NCBI RefSeq assembly: GCF_018687715.1
Contig: NC_056764.1
Span: 16,231,501 to 16,295,500 of the forward strand
Source: Carya illinoinensis
Lineage: Eukaryota > Streptophyta > Magnoliopsida > Fagales > Juglandaceae
Direction: 5' to 3'
Length of the DNA stretch: 64,000 nt
In this document: piece after piece, positions 55,079 to 64,000 of the stretch
How the letters are laid out: each line of letters opens with the position of its first letter
Numbering within the stretch: position 1 is the stretch's first letter
Notes under the pieces: model-generated
Databases searched by the model: none
Seen by the model: only the letters and a program-made list of their open reading frames with translations
Told to the model about the DNA's origin: nothing
Made by a program: the position numbers and the translations under genes

Positions 55079-57125
55079 TCTGTTAAAGTTACAACAAGAT
55101 CAAAGAAAACCAGGAAATTAAAACATAAGTATGACAAATTAACCCTTGAGCAAATTATTTGAGAAAACCATCTAAACTAGAAAAGGGAAAAAAACTACAT
55201 CATGAAATCCCCTTAATATGACATGCAATCAAAATAATAGTTTTGGTCCTTTTTTTTATCTTCCGTTTTCAACTGTTAAGTACATCATGTTCTCATATGC
55301 TTATGGGGGACTTAATGGATTTTTGAATAATGATCAATCATAGTGCATGCATGAAAGCAGAGGTAATTGAAGTTCTGATATGTGCTCATGTATTTTTGTA
55401 AAAAGTGTTAAAGTAATTGAAGATATTCAGCCTGATTAATAGCCCCCAATAACTGTCTAAGATGCCTTAAGTCCAGTACAAATAACAGATGTTGATCCTC
55501 AATATTTGAATGTTAAAGATCATCTCCACAATGTCAAAGACACTAAAGAAGGAAAGTTTGATGCATATCAGAATGACTATACAAATACTTGTAATCTATA
55601 AATAATATGACTTTAGTACAAGAAATAGAGGCATATTTATGAAATCTTGAGGATTCTTGTTTCTTCCTTATCTTTTAAAAGTTTTATTTATGGTATAATG
55701 TGTCAATATATATTAAGACTAACTTGAATCAATTTTACCATACAAAGTTATGGTAAAATTCTGTCTCACGTACACTTTCTGATCCGCTTGCATGCCTAAC
55801 TAGCTAGGCTAGCTATCAAGAGACTTTGCTGAAGTACTCTCCTATTGGAAGTCAACCACAAGTCATAGAGGTAAGGACATCTCTCAATTAGACAATAGAT
55901 TAATCATGTCTCGTGAGAAAAAGAAGACAAACTAGTTTAGTGTTCATTGTGAAGTCCCACTACTACTTCAATCAATTACGTACAACGCCACCCATGTCAT
56001 AAATAATTTCATGGAACATTAAAAATATAGCTATGGATTTCCAAGAGGAGGAGGAGAGGAAGGGGAGAGAAGGAGGTTTACGTATAGTCTTTGAGGCCTA
56101 TCGAAGAGGAAACAGCTTATATCTCAAACCATGACATTTTCTTACAAGACTTGATCACCAATCATCAACAATGTCCACCTGGAATTTGTTTGGAAACAAA
56201 AACTGCGAGTTCCTATTTTCTTTAACTCCCCACATGACTCTTTTGATAAGAAATTCTATGCCAGTTAAACTCAGAATAGGTGTATGGATTTGTGTTTTTT
56301 TTTTATGCTTTGAAAAAATTTGTTAAGAGCTACATGGTACAGATGGGATTTAGTTTTAGTTCTGTTTGGAACTGCAATTTCAGAATTGGCTGCCATCAAA
56401 AGCACATTCACTTTAACCAGAAAATGGTTATTGCTCATTTCAGGCTTTGTTCTTATAATCTTTCTGGATGCATAATGACATGAAAATTAATTTTAACTCA
56501 AAAGAAATAATCATCCCATTATTTTATTTGCCTTTCCCACATGCCTAATTGCCACAACTCATCAAGAGTATTGGGTCAAGGTTTACTCCCACCTGATTTG
56601 GTGGTTGAAATATTATGAGAAACAGTGACGATTTCTCACTAAATAGCATAACAAATCACACCCAAAATCAGAAACCACACCAAACAAATCACACCCACTA
56701 AACAAACCATACCATAAACTAAAGAACCAAAATGGAAAAAGAGTTAATAAAAAATTAACCTTGATTTGTAGTGTTTATGAGGATGACAAGATGATGGCGA
56801 CAACGGACTGAGGGAGGGAGGCTAGGGTTTCTGGAAGATTGGTAGGTAGAGAGAGAGAGAGAGTCCGAAATGGGGGGGGGGGGGGAACGGGAATTTGGGG
56901 GTTAATAACCCAGTGCCAAAACGATGCTGTTTGGCACTGGGTTCGGGTTTAAAAAAAAAAAACCCGGGTACCGGGTTTTAAATCTGGTACTTGGCCCGGG
57001 AACACTTGGGTTTTAGAAACTGGGTATCGGCCCGGGTTTGTTCCGAGCTAGTGCTCGTAATCGAAACCCGGTTATCTGGGTTCCAGACCAGGCTGGAAAA
57101 AAATTTGGCTCGATTGCTCAGCCCA
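55079..57125 (-). other. hAT 5' region and right end
   Basis: Mostly non-coding leader or intron on the minus strand. Near 56757-56830 the minus strand reads as a CT-rich leader (AAACCCTAGCCTCCCTCC) followed by ATCAAGGTTAAT, which could be a first-exon donor. Also a G-run 56871-56884 and the subterminal CCCGGGTACCGGG region 56960-57010. No other element recognised in 55100-56700. Confidence 0.5.
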
Positions 57126-57466
57126 TAATATCCCAAATAGTTAAATCGTAATCCAAGCATACTTAACAAAATAAATATCCACGATTTCAGTATGAGTCTC
57201 AGAATACTATAATCTCAAAAACATGGGAGATCAGACTCCAATTTACATTACCAAAATACACTATTGAGGAAGTTCATTGAGTAACTAGTGTAACTCAACT
57301 AACGGGGCTAGAATAATGTACAAAAACTAACTATGGAAGCTGTAAGCTCCACGTCGTGTCTGTGGCGTCTAGTCAACCTCCTCCAGTCTACCAGTGTCTA
57401 CTCCATGCTCTGATCCTGACACATTGTCTACCATTAAAGGGGAATGGTAGTTGGGACTACCACGGT

Positions 57467-57486
57467 GAGATTTGATTACAAATCTC
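57467..57486 (-). other. Perfect hairpin in U, next to a donor-like site
   Basis: GAGATTTG-ATTA-CAAATCTC, followed on the plus strand by AGTAAGTTAAC. See the corresponding finding on the Tekay LTRs. Confidence 0.6.
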
Positions 57487-57639
57487 AGTAAGTTAACATG
57501 AAACTCCTACACAAGTTAATGATGCATGCATGGCAATAAAAGTATGAATACATAATTAAAGTCGTAAGTAAGCATAACATAACTTGACATAAAGCAAGGC
57601 ATAACTGACTGGCATAACTTGAACTGAAACGTGAACCAA

Positions 57640-58235
57640 ACTTGACATGACATGACATGAACTTGAACTTAAAACATAGCATGGACTAGCAACATAACAA
57701 AAATGTGAACTTGAAACATAACATGGACTTGAAACATAGCATGAACGTGAATATACATAACATAAATATGAACTTGAATTTAACATAAACCTGAGCAGAA
57801 CATGACATAAACATGAACTTGAGACATAATGTGAATGTGAACATAACATAACATAACATGAACTTGAACTTGAACATAACATGTACATGAATATAACATG
57901 ACATGAACGTGAACTTGAAACATAACGTGAACTTGAAACATAACGTGAACATGAACATGAGCTTGAACATAACATAAACCTAAACATAACATGATATCAA
58001 CATGAACTTGAAACTTAACGTGAACATGAACATAACATAACATGAACGTGAGCTGGAACATAACATAAACGTGAACATAACATGATATGAACATGAACTT
58101 AAAACTTAACGTGAACATGAACATAACATAACATGAATGTAAACTTGAACATAACATAAACGTGAACATAACATGATATGAACAGGAACTTGAAACTTAA
58201 CGTGAATATGAACATAACATGTACGTGAACATAAT
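57640..58235. repeat. Tandem repeat with 91-base higher-order period
   Basis: Short units such as CATGAACTTGAA and CATAACATAAACGTGAA alternate. The longer phrase beginning ACATAACATGATAT occurs at about 57984, 58075 and 58166, a spacing of 91 bases. The Met-, Cys- and Phe-rich frames on the minus strand here are by-products of the repeat. Confidence 0.85.
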
Positions 58236-58239
58236 ATAA

Positions 58240-58510
58240 CATAGCGGCATATTATACTCCTTCACCGTAATACTCGGCAACGCATAGCCTTGACTGTAGT
58301 AGTAGGCAGCACGTATCATCCTTTTATAGTATGCCAGCTTTTACTCATTCACCATAGTACTTGGTAGCGTATAGCCTTGACCACAGTACCAAGCAGCGCG
58401 TATTATCTTTGATTGTAACATAACTTAACATAATGGTAGATTATACTCTTTCACCGTAACACTCGGCAGTGCATAGCCTTGACCGGAGTACCAAGCAGCG
58501 AGTATCATCC
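58240..58510. repeat. 102-base tandem repeat, left segment
   Basis: Units contain GATTATACTC(C/T)TTCACCGTA, ACTCGGCA(A/G), GCATAGCCTTGAC and TATCATCCTT. The LINE is inserted in this array; it continues at 61037. Confidence 0.85.
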
Positions 58511-61036
58511 TTTTTTTTTTTTTTTTGAAAGTAGATACTTCATTTCCTTAAAAAGACATTACAGACATTTCACTTCTTACTATCTGCTGAATACAAACTG
58601 GCGTAAGTTCAAGTTCTAACAAATCATTTGAAAGAGGAAGAGCATTGCTGGCCAAAGTATGGGCTGCCTTGTTGCCTTCCCTCCTCGTGTGAGTTGCTGA
58701 CCATGTAGCAAAAGAGTTCAGCTCCCTCTTGGCATCTTCCACTACCAATCCACCGTAACTACAGTCAAGGACACTGCCACTAAGAAGCCTGATGACTTGT
58801 ACTGCATCTCCCTCGACTACCAGCCTAGAAACACCAATATCCTTACAAAATACCACACTCATCATTAAGGCATAAGCTTCCCCACTAAAAGGATCCAAAT
58901 TCAGCTCCCTTCTGGCCTGAATAGTACCGATGCTTCTTCCCATGTGGTCTCTCAAAATGGCACCAACCCCCACTAGTCCCCGGGCAGTGTTGATGGCTAC
59001 ATCCCAGTTCAACTTGTAGTAGCCTGCAGGAGGTTGGATCCAGACACTAGCTGACCCCTCACCATGACTGGCTGGACTGGAGCTTTGATGGTCTCGACTA
59101 GACTTGTAAGCCTCTATTTCATCCAGGGCTTTGCTTAGGACCTGGTTTGGGTGCATGAAACCCTTCCCATGAATAAATCCATTTCTTCTGGTCCATAGAG
59201 AACGACATATTACTGCCACTTCCATGAGCTCCTCCCCTGGTAGTTGCTGACTAAGAATGCCCCAGGTTTCCTTAAAGGAAACACAGTTTAGGTTCAGCTT
59301 TTGGATCTTTTTCCTGCACTGACTCCACACATCCCTCGCAGCCTCACAGCTCCAAAGGGCATGCTCAGTTGTCTCACATTCCAGCTTGCAAACTGGACAG
59401 TAGCTTCTTGTGATAATGTGTCTTCTCATCAAGTTTGCCATGGTAGGTAAGGCCTCATTACGTGCTTTCCACATGAACATCCTGACTGCTGGGGTAGTTG
59501 GTAGCTTCCACAGGGTTTTCCAAACACTAGAGAGAGGATCAATGCATGAGGACCCCCCCATTAGTCTGGACTCCATCTCTCTCTGAAGGTGGTAGGCACT
59601 GCTGACAGAGAATTTACTGTTTTTAGTACCATTCCACACCAATTGATCATCTCTTCCTCCTATGCTAATTGGAATAGACTTGATGGCATCCACCTCATTT
59701 GTAGAGAACAAGCTGTTGATGACTGGTTCTTTCCATTGCTTCAGATCCGGGTCAATAAGGTCAGCTACTAATGAAAAGGGTGTTTCCTCAGGCTTGATGG
59801 ATTGTATCTTGTATGTATGAGGTTGAGGGATCCACTTGTCTTTCCATATGTTTACTCGTATCCCATTACCAATTCTCCACACCAGTCCCTCCTTTAAGAG
59901 TTGTAGGCCACTTTGGATGCTCCTCCATGCATAGGATGGCCTGCTGCCCAGCATTGAGTCCAAGAGTGCCCCATTGGGAAAATACTTTTGTTTGAGAATC
60001 TGAGCTGGCAGCGAGCTTGGAACTTGTAGTAGGCGCCAGCTTTGTTTTGCCAACATAGCAAGGTTAAAGCTCTTGATGTCCCTGAATCCCAGACCACCTT
60101 TCTCCTTTCTCAGGCTCAACTGATCCCATTTAACCCACTGAACCTTAGTATGATCCTCCTCAAAACCCCACCAAAACTTCCTTAACAGTTGGTTAATTCT
60201 CTTGGATATTGACACTGGGATCATGAAAATGCCCATAGTGTAGGTTGGGATAGCTTGTAGGACAGCTTTCATAAGAATTTCCTTCCCTGCTGCTGACAGA
60301 AACTTAGTCTTCTAGTTTGCAATCCTTTGCCATGTCCTATCGATAAGAGAATGGAAAGCTGCCCCTTTGGATTTGCCCAAAACAGCAGGTAGGCCGAGGT
60401 ATTTCTCAAAAGAGCCAGATGCTTTAACTCCTGATATGTTCAAGATGTTGGTCTGGATCTCGATTGGAGTGTTGCTACTAAAGTAGATGCTGGTTTTATC
60501 CTTGTTTATCACCTGCCCCGAGGCCTTTTCATAGACTCCTAGTATGTATAGCATCCTGCTCCACTCCAAGGAGTTGGCCTTACAGAAAAGCAAACTGTCA
60601 TCTGCAAAGAACAGATGGTTAACACGAATGGGCCCAGTTCCAATTGGTATACTCGAGATGCTGCCCTTCAACTCAGCTTGATTCAAAAGGCATGAAAATG
60701 CTTCTGCTACCATGATAAAAAGATAAGGAGAGAGGGGGTCTCCTTGTCTAATTCCTCTTGATGGATTAAAAGAAAGGGTGGCCTCTCCATTAACCAGAAT
60801 AGAATAAGAAACTGAGGTGATGCAGGCCATGACTAAACCAACCAATCTTTGATCAAATCCCATCCTTACCATAACAGCTTTAAGGAAGTCCCACTCTACT
60901 CGATCATAGGCTTTACTCATGTCTAGCTTGAGTGCCATATAACCAACTCTACCCCTCATTCTTGTTTGCATAGAATGGAGTGTCTCGTATGCAACCAGTA
61001 CATTATCAGTGATGAGTCTACCGGGAACAAATGCAA
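58511..61036 (-). mobile_element. 5'-truncated L1-type LINE
   Basis: 2,526 bp on the minus strand. Its 3' tail is the T-run 58511-58526 (a poly-A on the element strand). Target duplication GCGAGTATCATCC (58498-58510) and GCGACTATCATCC (61037-61049), 13 bases with one change. Only the RT and C-terminal half of ORF2 is present; the endonuclease and ORF1 are missing, as usual for truncated LINE copies. Few breaks in the frame suggest it is fairly young. Confidence 0.9.
58548..61034 (-). pseudogene. LINE ORF2: RT, zinc finger and RNase H
   Basis: On the minus strand the frame is open at the truncation (FVPGRLITDNVLVAYE, 61030-60990) and runs to TAG 60314-60312, a Trp position, then continues in frame to TAA at 58548. 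RT has DMSKAYDRVEWDFL, GIRQGDPLSPYLF and the active site FFADDSLLF (near 60610). A zf-RVT region with CPVCKLECETTEHALWSC sits near 59400. A C-terminal RNase H (RVT_3) has NWDVAI, SGEAYALMM, EGDAVQVI and THTRREGNKAAH, so its acidic residues are kept. One stop is the only obvious lesion in 825 codons. Confidence 0.92.
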
Positions 61037-61341
61037 GCGACTATCATCCTTGACCGTAACATAACTTAACATAACGGTAGATTATACTCTTTCACCATAA
61101 TATTCGGCAGCGCATATCCTTGACCTCAGTACCAGGCATCACGTATCATCATTGACCGTAACATAACTTAACATAACAGTAGATTATACTCCTTCACCGT
61201 AGTACTCGGTAATGCATAGCCTTGACTGCAGTACTAGGTAGTGCGTATCATCCTTGACCGTAACATAATTTAACTGATTTAATAATCTTTAGTACGATAG
61301 ATTATACTCATTCACCTTAGTACTCGGCAGTGCATAGCCTT
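61037..61341. repeat. 102-base tandem repeat, right segment
   Basis: ATCATC(C/A)TTGACCGTAACATAA recurs at 61044, 61146 and 61247. The last unit is cut at GCATAGCCTT by T6. Confidence 0.85.
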
Positions 61342-62683
61342 TGTGACGCCCCCAAATCCCCACGCACGAACACGGGAAAATCGAGATGTCCGGATGATGA
61401 CATCACGGGTCATCACCCTATCGACGTGTGCCCAGTGTGTGTATAAGCGACGAATGTGCACGAGAAATATGCAACGAAAAGCAAGTCAATAACTAAGTAC
61501 TAGAATTTTTTTCTTGTTTAATACAAAATTGTTCAAAACATACATAAATAAATATTACAAGACACAAATATTGTTTTAAACCAAATACAAAACATAACAT
61601 CAGCATCCTGGCGGAGCAGCATCCTCGGGCTCAGCCTCCTCCTCCTTATCCTCAATCTCTGCACCAAAATCTACGATACCAAAAATGGTGCCGCAGGTAA
61701 GTAAACTCCAAACACCACTAGATAAAAACATATAAAACTCAAACAATGTACATGCGCCATAAAACCATAATTTTTTCCACGCACGCCAAAAACCCATTTG
61801 GCCCACAAAACATATCCTTAAAACCAAGCCTCGCCATTATCCCAGATAATGGCCCAAACCACCATTTTCCCAGAAAATTGATCAGAAGCCTCGAAAACCA
61901 AAGCTCGCCATTTTCCCAGAAAATGGCCCACATCTGAAAACCATAAAAACAATCCGATTATGCATGTACCATGATCTCCTCTAGGGATCATTCGCACAGC
62001 CTGGCTCTGTGCCACACCGCAGGTAATGACTACGCATGTGACACCTAAACGAGTGATGCCCAGACTCGTGCCCTGTGCGTACCTGGCCAAGCCATCCTCT
62101 AGTCCCCGCCACTTTAGGGACCACGGAGTCGACACGACAGCGTTACCGTATCGTGCGATCCGGTCGTCGTCCTGCGACAATACAGGAGATGTCACTCAGT
62201 ATTATCCACTCCCGAGTGACCAGAGGAGCTCCACCGAGATAATAATTCATCCCGGCTTGGGCACGTAAGACACACGCACCCAAAAACCATTTACGCCAAT
62301 AAAACAGGATTTTCTCGATTAAAACAAAATGCACATAAACACAATATGCAACTCACGCCTCATGGCTCAAATAATCAATCAATGACAAACAACCAAAACC
62401 AAGCACTCCCTCCTCAATCCATCCGACCCCCGAACTCCTCGGACTCAGTCCGGAATCAGCCAACCAACAACAATTAATTTATTGAATGAGAAAAATATAT
62501 TTAAATCTAAAAGTAGGATTTGGAAAATACTTACAGCGCTATATGGTATTTTTAGAAAGCTCGTGGCGTTGCAAATGGCGGAAGGAAAGCAACGTAACAG
62601 TGAAATTTCATTGTGGCCGTGGGTTGTAAAATACCCACTTTTGAACGGGGACAAACCAAGGCTCGGGATTGATGAGGAAGAGT
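61342..62683 (-). repeat. T6 LTR, 3' two-thirds
   Basis: Matches the T4 3' LTR from about 49549 onward, but four hairpins are present (on plus, about 61786-61930) as in T3. The acidic frame reads on the minus strand to a stop at 61600. Both donor-like motifs are kept (CTTACAGCG near 62531; GCAGGTAAGT near 61694 on plus). Confidence 0.85.
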
Positions 62684-62686
62684 CAC

Positions 62687-64000
62687 CTTCTTCAAGGACG
62701 ATACGTGGAAGACATCATGAATATCCCCAAAATACTCTGCAAAGTAACTCTATAGGCGATGGACCCTACCTTCTCCAGAATCTGAAAAGGGCCGACATAC
62801 CTCGGATTTAGTTTACTCTTCTTACCAAAACGCTTAACACCTCTCATGGGAGAGACTTTGAGATAAACCCAATCACCTTCTTCAAAAGATAACTCTCTCC
62901 TCCTGGTATCAGCGTAGCTTTTCTGGTGACTCTGAGTTGCCGCCATTTTATCCCTGATGATTCGAACTTGGCTTTGCATCTCTTGAATTATTTCGAGTCC
63001 AATTATCCTACTCTCCCCGACACAAGGGCGATCTGCACTTCCTCCCGTAAAAAGCTTCATAGGGAGCCATCTGAATGGTTGCATGGAAGCTATTATTATA
63101 TGCAAACTCTATGAGCGGCAAATGGTTTTCCCAACTCCCTTGAAATTCCATGACACATGCTCACAACATGTCTTCAAGGGTCTGAATGGTGCACTCTAAT
63201 TGGCCATCTGTTTGTGGGTGATATGCAGTACTGAACTTCAACTTAGTACCCAAAGCTAGCTGCAAACTCTTCCAGAACTGGGACGTGAACCTTGGGTCTC
63301 GATCCGACACTATACTCTTTGGTATGCCATGCAGCCGCACTATCTCTTTCACGTACAAGCGTGTCAACTTACCTAAGGAATCGGTCTTATTAACAGGCAA
63401 GAAATGAGCACTCTTCGTTAACTGGTCAACAATCACCCAAACAGAATTTTTCCCACTAGGCGTTCTCGGCAAACCCACTACAAAGTCTATCGTGATGTCA
63501 TCCCATTTCCACTCAGGAATAGGGAGGGGTTGGAGCATACCTGCGGGTCTTTGATGCTCTGCCTTGACTTGACGGCATGTGTGGCATTTCTCAACATACA
63601 AGGCAATATCCCTCTTCATTCCATCCCACCAATAATTTTTCTTCAAGTCCCGGTACATCTTCGTACTGCCGAGATGAACTGAATAAGGGGCCGTATGAGC
63701 TTCTGCCATGATCCGCTCCTTAAATTCTGAATCCTTGGGGACCACTCTGCGATCTCGGAACCAAAGTATTCCATCTTTATCCATACTATAGTGCAATGGC
63801 CCTCGAGATTTTCTGACTCTTTTTCTGATATTCAGCAGCTTCGGATCCTTCCTTCGAAGAGTCTTCAATTCCTCAAAATTAGTTACCCGAACATCAAGAA
63901 CTGAAGATAGAATCTCTTCTTGCTGTGAACTTTCAATAAGGAGCCTTCTCATCCCACAAAGCAAAGAATCTAATTCTGACGACTCGGCTTCATCTTCCAA
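62687..64000 (-). pseudogene. pol: T6 integrase, partial
   Basis: Open from the window edge to TGA 63163-63161 (CGA in T4). HHCC finger, [18 protein letters not shown] and [11 protein letters not shown] keep the catalytic acids. Then a frameshift near 63110, a small deletion at the CRSPLC/GESRII junction (WDEV of T1 is missing), and a second frameshift near 62760 before the joint to the LTR. Upstream pol is outside the window. Confidence 0.88.

Larger units (their letters stand above)
40094..57125 (-). mobile_element. hAT transposon, opened by T4 and T5
   Basis: Left end TAGGGTTGAGCAACTAG at 40094; right end, read on the other strand, TGGGCTGAGCAATCGAG from 57125. The subterminal parts of both ends are similar (CGGTACCCAGGTTTC against CGATACCCAGTTTC, then a poly-T). 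Between them lies a minus-strand transposase gene. Without T4 and T5 the element is about 5.7 kb. I could not read a matching 8-bp target duplication at the two ends, so the exact boundaries are uncertain. Confidence 0.65.
39953..61341 (-). mobile_element. U: inverted LTR-like sequence, split by hAT and LINE
   Basis: On the minus strand it ends in GGGGGCATCACA (39953-39964 on plus), close to the Tekay LTR end GGGGGCGTCACA. It continues in 39965-40093, resumes at 57126 after the hAT element and again at 61050 after the LINE. About 1.8 kb in total is seen, all non-coding, with two tandem repeat arrays. The TSS-side end is not reached, because T6 is inserted at 61342. A hairpin GAGATTTG/CAAATCTC (57467-57486) lies beside an AGTAAGT motif, as in the Tekay LTRs. 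I take it as one LTR of a related gypsy element. Confidence 0.45.
61342..64000 (-). mobile_element. T6: rearranged minus-strand Tekay copy, runs off the window
   Basis: The right end of the element (GGGGGCGTCACA on the minus strand) is at 61342. Reading on the minus strand from 64000: integrase, then an abrupt joint at about 62684-62686 to the middle of an LTR, which then runs to its end. The last part of integrase, the polypurine tract and the first ~750 bases of the LTR are missing. The flank beside it is GCCTT (61337-61341); the other side is outside the window. Confidence 0.85.

Noticed and set aside
57485..58169. Minus-strand Cys-, Met- and Phe-rich frames of 65-143 codons
   Set aside because: By-products of the CATGAACTTGAA tandem repeat; a Cys/Ser-rich secreted peptide was considered but has no start context or non-repeat sequence.
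57640..58510. CRISPR-like array
   Set aside because: Repeats are contiguous with no unique spacers, and the sequence is plant nuclear DNA.
1..64000. tRNA, rRNA, or small RNA genes
   Set aside because: Only tRNA-complementary primer sites were found; no cloverleaf with A and B boxes or rRNA segment was recognised.

Overview
This window is plant nuclear DNA from a transposon-rich, probably heterochromatic block. It contains SIRE-type Ty1/copia, Athila-type and Tekay-type Ty3/gypsy elements, a hAT transposon and an L1-type LINE. Primer-binding sites match plant initiator tRNA-Met and tRNA-Asp. I suspect a woody eudicot but cannot name the species. I found no certain host gene. One possible first exon of a host gene (27572-27631) is reported with low confidence.

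Left part (1-26969). After a telobox-like minisatellite (295-760) lies a decayed SIRE-type copia element, 919 to 26969, with a 5'-truncated left LTR. It is opened by a Tekay-type gypsy element (5703-20945, called T1, target duplication TAAAG/TGAAG). The 5' LTR of T1 is itself opened by an Athila-type element (7109-16406, perfect duplication ATCGC). The right LTR of the copia element holds a solo Tekay LTR (24909-26801, duplication CCGAA/CTGAA). Between copia reverse transcriptase and its 3' LTR, two related coiled-coil reading frames run antisense to the element (23292-22169). They are the most unusual coding signal in the window.

Middle part (26970-39952). A stretch with a possible promoter and first exon is cut by T3 (27744-36000), a gag-only Tekay relative whose pol region is replaced by unrecognised DNA. 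T3 landed beside an inverted chromovirus integrase/chromodomain remnant (36180-36610). Next comes a probable decayed LTR (36604 to about 39440) carrying a non-autonomous hAT-like element (37255-38777) with a perfect 8-bp duplication and an AT-rich core.

Right part (39953-64000). An inverted LTR-like sequence (39953-40093 and 57126-61341) is split by a large hAT element (40094-57125) and by a 5'-truncated LINE (58511-61036). The hAT transposase gene is on the minus strand and was cut by the most complete Tekay copy, T4 (41653-50867, duplication TTGAT), and by a solo Tekay LTR, T5 (52077-54239, duplication AAAAT). A rearranged minus-strand Tekay copy, T6, runs off the right edge.

No element looks autonomous today. 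Where paralogous copies can be compared (T1, T4, T6), the premature stops are C-to-T or G-to-A transitions, as expected of methylated, silenced DNA. The most interesting non-coding signal is in the Tekay LTRs: clusters of short hairpins whose two arms change together between copies, a conserved acidic reading frame, and splice-like sites on both strands.
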